The notes under the pieces: generated by a model
Seen by the model: the letters and a program-made list of their open reading frames with translations, nothing else
What the model was told of the DNA's origin: nothing
Databases searched by the model: none
Shown here: positions 44,013 to 51,629 of the stretch, one piece after another
Numbering within the stretch: the first letter of the stretch is position 1
Layout: every line of letters begins with the position of its first letter
DNA from: Arcticibacter tournemirensis
GTDB taxonomy: Bacteria > Bacteroidota > Bacteroidia > Sphingobacteriales > Sphingobacteriaceae
Direction of reading: 5' to 3'
NCBI RefSeq assembly: GCF_006716645.1
Contig: NZ_VFPL01000001.1
Location: 5,084,001 to 5,148,000 of the forward strand
Length of the DNA stretch: 64,000 nt
Program-made: the position numbers and the translations under genes

Positions 44013-45731
44013 TTACCATCCCTTATTCTGCTGGTACAATCCTTTACTGTAGTTTATTTGGTTAAGGGGAATGGGTAAGTATTCGTCCCTGCCCTTAGTA
44101 AATTTAGCCTCCGCTAAATGCGCTGACCTTGTCTTTTCAATGCTAAAGTAAGTATTTATTACTTCTGCAGCTATTCCCCATCTTACCAGATCAAAAAACC
44201 GGTAGCCTTCTGTTGCAAACTCCAGCCTGCGTTCCCACCTTAAAGCCTGGCGGGCAAAATCCCGGGTCCAGGTACAATTGATCCCTGGCTTATAGACGTC
44301 GATACCATAGTGAGAAATCGGAGTACCATCGGCTTTTTTCAGCAGAGAGAGACTACCAGCGGCCCGGGTTCTCAATTGATTAATCAGAGGCAAGGCTTCG
44401 TCCTGCCGCCCCAGCTCAATAAGCGCTTCGGCTTTGAACAGTAATACATCATCGTAACGTATTATATCCCAATTCTTAGAGCTTGACATAAAGGGCGGAA
44501 TTTTCTGAAAGGAGGGGTCATCAGGGGCAACAACTTCCTTCATACTGGCAAAGGCATCATAAACTTCAGGAGCCCGCGCCCATGATCTTTGAAAGATGAA
44601 ATTAGCTTTATACTTATAAGGATGTCCCGGAATAGCAACGGTGTGGTCGAGCCGCGGATCAAAAGTTCCGGTAGTATAATCGCCTGAGGCGGCAACATCA
44701 TTACTATTGTATGAGTTATACATTGGAAGGCCTTTTTCATCCGTTTTAAAAGCGTTGATCAAATCGTGACTGGGGACGTGGAATCCACAGCATCCGTATT
44801 CCTGATTCATGGGGTAGCTCAGCTTATGCCCTTCGTCAAGTCTGCCCTTTGGCGTTCCATCATCTTTCGAATACTGAATAGCAAATACAGATTCGGCACT
44901 ATTTTCGTGCTGGGTAAGAAAATTAGCGGCAAAGTCAGTATTTAAGTGATAGTTTCCGGAGTTGATCACCTCGTCGCAAAGATTGTTCACCTCAGTCAGC
45001 AAAGCAGCATCAACAGAAGTCACTGCATTATCTTCATTCTGTTTATATGCCTGATACAACAACGCTTTAGCTAAATAGGCCTTGGCTGCATATTTATCCG
45101 GCCTTCCCGCATCCGTTCTGGTCTGTGGGAGCCGATCGGCCGCATCCCGGAATCCTCCTGTTATTTTATTCCAAAGCTCATCATCAGATAGTGTTCTGTT
45201 AGATACAGAATCATAAGTTGCTTTGGGAACAGTTTCGTCTATATAGGGGACGTATTTAAAGAGTATTTTTGCAAGAAAGTAGAAATGTCCGCGAAGGAAA
45301 TACATTTCTCCCAGGCGCTCCGATTTGAGGGGATAAACAGACTGATCTATTGCATTCAATCTTCTTAACGCGTCATTAACCCGGCCAATACATACATATA
45401 ATCGATACCAAACAAGATCGGTTTTTGAATTATCTACCCGATTTAAAGAGAACGTTTCATAGAGGTGAAAGTCGCCTATATCACCAGGACCGTCTCCACC
45501 TTTATATGTATCTCCGCCACGAATGCTTCCGTAAGGCCACATACTTGAGTATGGGGCCTCGAAGTAGTCATTTCCCAGGCCTGAATAGGCGGCAATTACC
45601 ATTTTATCAACGTTTTCAGGTGTATTAAGATCCTCATCAGATATAACGCCCTGCGGTGTTTCATCCAGAAACCTCTTACATGATGATAAAACCCCAAGAA
45701 TGAGCACGATTATCAGGAATTTACTTTTCAT
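44013..45731 (-). CDS. SusD/RagB family outer-membrane lipoprotein
   Basis: 572 residues from the ATG at 45731. The signal ends in the lipobox GVLSSC, followed by KRFLDETPQGVISDEDL, the standard mature N-terminus. It contains the tetratricopeptide-type helices of SusD (RLGEMYFLRGHFYFLAKILF; YAAKAYLAKALLYQAYKQ) and the C-terminal RWERRLEFATEGYRFFDLVR signature. It acts as the lid over SusC and binds the fructan or its oligosaccharides at the surface. It sits 19 bases after susC. Confidence 0.96.
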   Translation of the reverse strand: MKSKFLIIVLILGVLSSCKRFLDETPQGVISDEDLNTPENVDKMVIAAYSGLGNDYFEAPYSSMWPYGSIRGGDTYKGGDGPGDIGDFHLYETFSLNRVDNSKTDLVWYRLYVCIGRVNDALRRLNAIDQSVYPLKSERLGEMYFLRGHFYFLAKILFKYVPYIDETVPKATYDSVSNRTLSDDELWNKITGGFRDAADRLPQTRTDAGRPDKYAAKAYLAKALLYQAYKQNEDNAVTSVDAALLTEVNNLCDEVINSGNYHLNTDFAANFLTQHENSAESVFAIQYSKDDGTPKGRLDEGHKLSYPMNQEYGCCGFHVPSHDLINAFKTDEKGLPMYNSYNSNDVAASGDYTTGTFDPRLDHTVAIPGHPYKYKANFIFQRSWARAPEVYDAFASMKEVVAPDDPSFQKIPPFMSSSKNWDIIRYDDVLLFKAEALIELGRQDEALPLINQLRTRAAGSLSLLKKADGTPISHYGIDVYKPGINCTWTRDFARQALRWERRLEFATEGYRFFDLVRWGIAAEVINTYFSIEKTRSAHLAEAKFTKGRDEYLPIPLNQINYSKGLYQQNKGW

Positions 45732-45750
45732 ATTCACTAATTTTAAGTTT

Positions 45751-48700
45751 TTAAAATGATACGTTTACTCCGATGGTGGTAATAGTCGGAATAGGGAAAG
45801 CCTGATTTGGGATTTCCGGATCGGCGGCGGTAAATGATTTACTCTTTATAGTAAAGAGATTACTGCCCTGCAAAAAAACGCGCGCTCCCTGGATCCCTGA
45901 CGATTTAAAAAGATTTTTAAGATTATACCCCAGCTGAAGGTTTCTTAATTTTAAATACGAGCCCTTTTCATAAAAATAAGTTGACGCTCGCCCTTCGTTA
46001 TTTCGATCGACTAAAGTTAGTGCCGGAATTTCCGAACTACTATTTTGAGGAGTCCAGGCATTCAGGGTTCTTTCGCCCCAGTTACTGCCCACCCACAGGG
46101 ATGAAAAGTCGGTAAATGTTTTGAATTCATTATAAACATCATTGCCCTGAATACCCTGGAAGAAACAGCTGAAGTCAAAACCTTTGTATCGTAGTTCGAG
46201 ATTAAGCCCATATTGAAATTTAGGATTACCGTCGGCAATGAAGTCGCGGTCTTTATCATCAATAACGTTGTCGCTGTTCAGATCTTTGTACCTTATGCGG
46301 CCAATACCCTTTCCGGTTTGAGCCGGAGAATTGTCCACTTCCTGTTGTGATTTAAACAATCCATCTGCCACATATCCGAAAGAAGAATTAATAGAGCGGC
46401 CAAGAATTGTTTTGTCAGTTCCATTACCGGGGTATGAAGCTAAAACCTGAGAAGGAAGAGAGGTTACTTTGTTCCTGTAGGCGGAAATATTTGCGGTTGC
46501 TGAAAAGGACCACTCCTTTGAAAGGTTTCCGTTATAAGAGAGCAAAAACTCAAGTCCCTTATTTTGCATGGAAGCTCCATTAAACCAATAATTTCCTCCT
46601 TCGCCTAATACAGCGAGGAACCCTGGACTAATTAAAATGTCGGAGGTCTTCTTTACGAAATAATCGACCGATCCGCTGAGGCGATTTCCAAATAAACCAA
46701 AGTCGGCACCCCAGTTCGACTCAGTTGTACTTTCCCACTTCAGTTTATCATTTGCCTGCTGGATCAAAGTAAACCCAGATGGCAGTTGTCCTGAACCTGC
46801 GCCGGTTATATCATAAGCAGATCCACTGTCGAAAGCAAAAGTCTGATCTATTCCATAAATAGCGGAATACAATGCATAAGTAGCGTTATTTGCTATTTCC
46901 TGGTTACCTGATTTGCCCCATCCATACCTAAGCTTAAGATCTGAAAGGATAGTATTGTTTTTCAGGAAAGGCTCCTCGCTGATTCTCCAGCCCAAAGAAA
47001 AGGCAGGAAAAACGCCGTACCTGTTATCTTTACCAAAGCGCGATGATCCGTCCCGGCGAAGAGTAACAGAAGCCAGATATTTATTATCATAAGAATAATT
47101 CCCTTTACCGAAAAAAGACAATAATGAATATCCCGTACCGCTCCCTCCGTTGTCTTTATTAGAGGAACCAGCATCGAGGTAAGCATAATCAATATTCTCC
47201 AGAGCATACCCTTGCCTTGATGCAAAAAAGTTCTGGTTGATATACTTAATCTGTTCATGCCCTAAAACGAAGTCGGCACGATGTTTAGCTGAACTCAACG
47301 TGTAGTTGATCGTGTTCTGCCATACCCAATTACCGTCGTAACCCTGATTGGTGACATTTTGATTAGAGGGGTCAGATAAAAACCCGGAAACGTATGACTT
47401 CCGAAGTGTCCTCTGATAAGATCCGTTATAATCTACGCCAAGACTGGTTCTGAAATGTAAATTTGGAACAACTGCGAAATCGGCATAGGCATTACCGAAA
47501 ACGCGATAGAAATATCCTGAATTTTGCTTGTTGTCTTCTATCAGCCGCACAGGATTATGCCGGTCGGTCATGCCTGGTGCTGGTCCGCCCCATCCCCCAT
47601 CTACGGTGTGTACAGGTACAACTGCCGGCTGTACAAGAGACGTAAAGAGGATATCACCGAGAGGGATTAATGCATTTTTAATGTAAGTAACATTCATGTT
47701 CTCCCCTACCTTCAGCTTATTCTTCCAAAAGCTATAGTCCGAGTTAAACCGGGAGTTAATCTTGTTACTTTTTGAGGATTTAACAATACCCTTATTGTCA
47801 TAATAGCCCACAGAAAAGAGACTATTTCCACGTTCTCCGCTGTTGCTGAGCGAAATATTAACTTGTTGTATCTGGGATGTCTGGCTGATCTCGTCGTACC
47901 AATAGGTATTGGCGGGCTTCATCGTCTTTGCAGCATCAATAAATTCAGGATAAATAATTTTGTTCAGCACCGGGTCATCGAAGTTGCCGTTCCAGTCGTA
48001 CTGATAAATCTGATTGTTATTAGGGTTTGACCGGTCATTTACAGCAGCCTGCCAATACGCCCGTCCTTTCCCATCAGCATCAAGGGTCTTTTGTTTAGAA
48101 ATATAAGATTGAAGAGAGGACGAAACATCGACATCTATTTTGGTATTGCCCTTTTTAGCTTTTTTTGTTGTAATAATAATCACTCCATTTGCCGCCCTAG
48201 AACCATAAATTGTAGCAGACGAGGCGTCTTTTAACACCTGAAATGATTCAATGTCGTTGGGATTAAGTTCCTGGAGCCCCCGTTTAGTAGGAATACCGTC
48301 GATTACATACAAAGGATCGTTGTTTCCGAGGGTTCCTACCCCCCTTATTCGTACAGTTGCCCCACCTTGAGGCGATCCATCGCTGGTAATAAACACTCCG
48401 GGCACTCGACCCTGCAACGCTTTCACAGGATTGCCCACTGGAATATCTTTAATCTCATTTACATCAACAACCGACACCGCTCCGGTTAGATCAGCCTTCT
48501 TCTGACTCTGGTAACCGGTAACCACAACTTCATTCAGAGACCGGGGAGCACCTGTTAATACAACATCTATTACAGTCCTGCTATCGACGGTTATCTCTCT
48601 CGATACATAACCAATATAAGAAAATACAAGAGTAGACCCCGCATTTGGAACCTTAATAGAATAACGGCCTTCGGCACTTGAACTGGCACCGATGTTCTGA

Positions 48701-48834
48701 CCCCGTACCAAAATACTTACCCCCGGTAACGACTCGCCCTTCTCATCGGTGATCTTGCCAGAAATAGTGATACTTTGCGACCTTGCAACATGAATGCAAC
48801 AAGTCATAGCAATTAGAAAATAAATAATTCTCAT
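45751..48834 (-). CDS. SusC/RagA family TonB-linked outer-membrane transporter
   Basis: 1027 residues. Signal peptide (ends ARSQ), then a carboxypeptidase-regulatory-like domain (about 20-100; SGKITDEKGESLPGVSILVR), a TonB box region and plug (LNEVVVTGYQSQKKADLTGA; VRIRGVGTLGNNDPLYVIDG), then the 22-strand barrel ending in a terminal Phe (TTIGVNVSF). It imports fructo-oligosaccharides with energy from TonB-ExbBD, capped by the SusD lipoprotein encoded next. Heads the SusC-SusD-GH32 part of the operon. Confidence 0.96.
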   Translation of the reverse strand: MRIIYFLIAMTCCIHVARSQSITISGKITDEKGESLPGVSILVRGQNIGASSSAEGRYSIKVPNAGSTLVFSYIGYVSREITVDSRTVIDVVLTGAPRSLNEVVVTGYQSQKKADLTGAVSVVDVNEIKDIPVGNPVKALQGRVPGVFITSDGSPQGGATVRIRGVGTLGNNDPLYVIDGIPTKRGLQELNPNDIESFQVLKDASSATIYGSRAANGVIIITTKKAKKGNTKIDVDVSSSLQSYISKQKTLDADGKGRAYWQAAVNDRSNPNNNQIYQYDWNGNFDDPVLNKIIYPEFIDAAKTMKPANTYWYDEISQTSQIQQVNISLSNSGERGNSLFSVGYYDNKGIVKSSKSNKINSRFNSDYSFWKNKLKVGENMNVTYIKNALIPLGDILFTSLVQPAVVPVHTVDGGWGGPAPGMTDRHNPVRLIEDNKQNSGYFYRVFGNAYADFAVVPNLHFRTSLGVDYNGSYQRTLRKSYVSGFLSDPSNQNVTNQGYDGNWVWQNTINYTLSSAKHRADFVLGHEQIKYINQNFFASRQGYALENIDYAYLDAGSSNKDNGGSGTGYSLLSFFGKGNYSYDNKYLASVTLRRDGSSRFGKDNRYGVFPAFSLGWRISEEPFLKNNTILSDLKLRYGWGKSGNQEIANNATYALYSAIYGIDQTFAFDSGSAYDITGAGSGQLPSGFTLIQQANDKLKWESTTESNWGADFGLFGNRLSGSVDYFVKKTSDILISPGFLAVLGEGGNYWFNGASMQNKGLEFLLSYNGNLSKEWSFSATANISAYRNKVTSLPSQVLASYPGNGTDKTILGRSINSSFGYVADGLFKSQQEVDNSPAQTGKGIGRIRYKDLNSDNVIDDKDRDFIADGNPKFQYGLNLELRYKGFDFSCFFQGIQGNDVYNEFKTFTDFSSLWVGSNWGERTLNAWTPQNSSSEIPALTLVDRNNEGRASTYFYEKGSYLKLRNLQLGYNLKNLFKSSGIQGARVFLQGSNLFTIKSKSFTAADPEIPNQAFPIPTITTIGVNVSF

Positions 48835-49063
48835 TTGACTAATTGGTTTTTAAAGCCCGTGAAATACTATGAATAGGACACGGCGCTTGGTTTGCGATAC
48901 TCATTTCTAATGAGTTGATTCGTATTTTTCGATAGGATTTACCATGGGAGTTGGATACTGTATCCGGTTCTCAACCCATAAATCGTCTTTTCTTCATTTT
49001 TTTAAGTTTAACTGGTTAATTGATTTAGTTAATGGGACTATTTTCCATAGCCGGATTCGTTGG
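48835..49063 (-). promoter_or_regulatory. Leader region of susC
   Basis: 229-base gap after the fructokinase gene. It holds two small hairpins, ACTCAT-ttcta-ATGAGT (48899-48915) and GGATAC-t-GTATCC (48952-48964). No TAnnTTTG box was found. A promoter or an operator for the divergent hybrid regulator would be expected here by analogy with other fructan loci (inference). Confidence 0.35.
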
Positions 49064-49975
49064 CTAAAGCCTGACGCTTTTGTAATCGTTCATAAACAGA
49101 TCAAGATCTGACACTGTATAAGAAGGGCAGGCTCCATAATGAGACGTGACAAATCCGGCCAGCGCCGACGCATAATTAAGCGATTCGCTTATTGTATTTC
49201 CGCGGCACCTTTTAGCGAGAAATGCAGCAAGAAAAGAGTCTCCACTGCCTACTGTATCTTTTACAGCTACTTTGTGTGAAGGAACATCATATTGGCGATC
49301 CCCATTGTAATACGAAGCCCCTGCTATCCCTTTTGTTACCAGAACCTCACTGATTCTAAAGCGATCCTGAAGCTGCTTTACATTCTCCTGTTCTGTATCA
49401 AAAGATCCACCTGTTAGTTTGGCAATGATCTTCAGTTCATCACTATTCAGTTTAACGAGGTCCGCCCTTGTAAGTAGCTCCGTTAAGTTCTCAGGTGTAT
49501 AATATGGCTCACGTAAATTAATATCCAGAACCTTGTATTGTGATGCCTCAAGCAAACCAAAAAGAGTTTTACGAGTTACGTTATTCCTGCTTGACAAGCT
49601 TCCAAAGACCAGCGCCCCGGCATTTGAAACAAGAGGAATCAGGTGATCGTCGGGTTGTATGAAATCCCAGGCAACCGGAAAGCGTATATCGTACCTTATA
49701 TCGTGGTCCTCCATCACAATGGCTTCAACAGTTGAAGTTGGGTATGCCTGGTCCATCTGACAGAAATCTGATTGTACCCCAATATCATTCAGGAATCGTA
49801 AAAGCCCATTCCCATCGTCGTCATTTCCGACACGACTAATCAAGAGGCTTTCTATCCCCAGTTGCTTCAGGTGGTAGGCTACATTCATAGGGGCACCGCC
49901 CGGTTTTTTACCTGAAGGAAGGTTGTCCCAAAGAATCTCTCCAAAACAAACGACTTTAATATCTCTGTCATTCAT
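49064..49975 (-). CDS. Fructokinase (PfkB family)
   Basis: 303-residue ribokinase-fold sugar kinase. N-terminal GGAPMNVAYHLKQLG binds sugar; the C-terminal ATP/anion-hole motif is KDTVGSGDSFLAAFLA with the catalytic Asp. Context between the MFS sugar porter and susC in a fructan locus argues for fructose as substrate, as for the equivalent gene in the Bacteroides thetaiotaomicron fructan locus. The gene follows the transporter by 16 bases. Confidence 0.92.
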   Translation of the reverse strand: MNDRDIKVVCFGEILWDNLPSGKKPGGAPMNVAYHLKQLGIESLLISRVGNDDDGNGLLRFLNDIGVQSDFCQMDQAYPTSTVEAIVMEDHDIRYDIRFPVAWDFIQPDDHLIPLVSNAGALVFGSLSSRNNVTRKTLFGLLEASQYKVLDINLREPYYTPENLTELLTRADLVKLNSDELKIIAKLTGGSFDTEQENVKQLQDRFRISEVLVTKGIAGASYYNGDRQYDVPSHKVAVKDTVGSGDSFLAAFLAKRCRGNTISESLNYASALAGFVTSHYGACPSYTVSDLDLFMNDYKSVRL

Positions 49976-49991
49976 ATGAATATTTTTTAGG

Positions 49992-51320
49992 TTAATGCAT
50001 GACTACGTTTTCCTGAATCTGCTCAAGCGATTTCCCCTTCGTCTCCGGCATTACACGCCATACAAATAATAATTGCAAGATCATCATGATGCTAAAAAAC
50101 AGGAAGGTGTTGCCGCCACCCAGCTTTTCTGCGAAGTATGGAAAGCTGAATGCAATGGCTGCGGCCATTACCCAATGAGTAAAACTGCCGAGGGTCTGAC
50201 CTTTTGCCCGGACTTCATTGGGGAAGATTTCAGAAATAAATACCCAGATGACAGCCCCTTGTGAAAAGGCAAAGAAGGCAACATAGATCATTAGATAAAA
50301 TGTTATCAGAAACCCGTTAAAATGGCCCGAGTAGAACGTGAATGATACCATGGAAAGCGACGCTATCAGACCAAAAGAGCCTATAAGCATGAGTGTCCTC
50401 CGCCCTATCTTATCGATAAAACCTATGGCAATAAGCGTAAAGGTGAAATTCACTAATCCAATGCCAACCGTAGACAATAAAGAAGTATGTGCACCAAGAC
50501 CAGCCATTTCAAATATCCGGGGAGCATAATAGATAATGGCGTTTATTCCTGAGACCTGATTGAAGATCGCAAAAAGTATAGCTAACATAACGGGGAACTT
50601 GTACTTTTTCGACAAAAGAGGTTCCTGGATACTCAGCTTTTGATGCTGGCCGGAAAGAGTGATAGCCTCCAGTTCTTTTTCATATGAGAGAGGACTAATT
50701 CGCTTCAGGACTTCACGGGCCTCATCAAAACGCTGCCTCTGTAAAGCGAGCCATCTGGGGCTCTCAGGGATAAAACGAATTAATACGAGATATATAAGAG
50801 AAGGGAAAGACTGAATACCCAGCATCCATCTCCATGAAGTCTCACCACTTTGCCCGATCAGATAGTTCGACAGATACGAAATCAGTATTCCAAGTACCAC
50901 GTTAAACTGGAATAAGGCAACAAGGCGCCCTCTTGACCGTGCAGGAGATATTTCGGATATATATATAGGGGCAGTCACAGAAGAAACTCCTACCCCAATG
51001 CCACCGGCAAAACGAAAGAATAAAAACACATACCAATCCGATGCGAGTGCTGTGCCGAGAGATGAAAGCAGATATAATAAAGCAACCAGGTATAACGTAT
51101 TCTTACGACCAATCCGGTCGGAGGGAATAGCACCTAATAAAGCTCCCAATACTGTTCCAATTAAAGCGATAGATACCGTTAATCCGTGTTCGATGACATT
51201 TAGGCTCCAATATTGCTGTATAGATTTTTCAGCGCCTGAGATTACAGCGGTGTCAAATCCAAATAAGAACCCTCCTAAGGCCACTACAAGCGACCACGCT
51301 ATTACGTAATTTTTTTTCAT
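49992..51320 (-). CDS. MFS sugar porter (probable fructose/H+ symporter)
   Basis: 442 residues, twelve hydrophobic segments. Sugar-porter signatures: SDRIGRKNTLY between TM2 and TM3, SRGRLVALFQFNVVLGILIS in TM5 region, PESPRWLALQ after TM6, FNQVSGINAIIYYAPRIFEM in TM7 and the C-terminal PETKGKSLEQIQ. It imports monosaccharide released in the periplasm; fructose is inferred from the fructokinase and GH32 neighbours. First gene of the leftward fructan operon. Confidence 0.94.
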   Translation of the reverse strand: MKKNYVIAWSLVVALGGFLFGFDTAVISGAEKSIQQYWSLNVIEHGLTVSIALIGTVLGALLGAIPSDRIGRKNTLYLVALLYLLSSLGTALASDWYVFLFFRFAGGIGVGVSSVTAPIYISEISPARSRGRLVALFQFNVVLGILISYLSNYLIGQSGETSWRWMLGIQSFPSLIYLVLIRFIPESPRWLALQRQRFDEAREVLKRISPLSYEKELEAITLSGQHQKLSIQEPLLSKKYKFPVMLAILFAIFNQVSGINAIIYYAPRIFEMAGLGAHTSLLSTVGIGLVNFTFTLIAIGFIDKIGRRTLMLIGSFGLIASLSMVSFTFYSGHFNGFLITFYLMIYVAFFAFSQGAVIWVFISEIFPNEVRAKGQTLGSFTHWVMAAAIAFSFPYFAEKLGGGNTFLFFSIMMILQLLFVWRVMPETKGKSLEQIQENVVMH

Positions 51321-51629
51321 GAATTATCCAGGTTTACCAATGCAAATAAGAAGGGAAATCGGCCGGCCGGCGTTAAATTGCATTCCAAAGTCTTTAAACT
51401 TTAAAAAAGGCCAAAAAAACATCTAAGTAACTGGATATCTGCCGAATAATTATCGATTACAGATTCAGACGCCCGGCTAAAGTTTAAACATGTTACACGT
51501 TTCTTTAAAATTGATTCATAAAGCGCCATTCAAACTTATTCAGAGCTAATGACTAAGAATCTGGAATTTTAAGTACTCAATATATTTTCTTAATTTTCTC
51601 AAACCGGTATCGCATTATCTCAACTCCTT
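51321..51629. promoter_or_regulatory. Divergent control region of the fructan locus
   Basis: 309 bases between the MFS gene and the hybrid regulator. No gene is seen. It includes the perfect palindrome CGGCCGGCCG (51360-51369), the local repeats CTTTAAACTTTAAA and AAAGTTTAAACATG, and long AT-rich stretches. No exact TAnnTTTG box on either strand. Operators for the regulator are likely here but I cannot place them. Confidence 0.4.
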
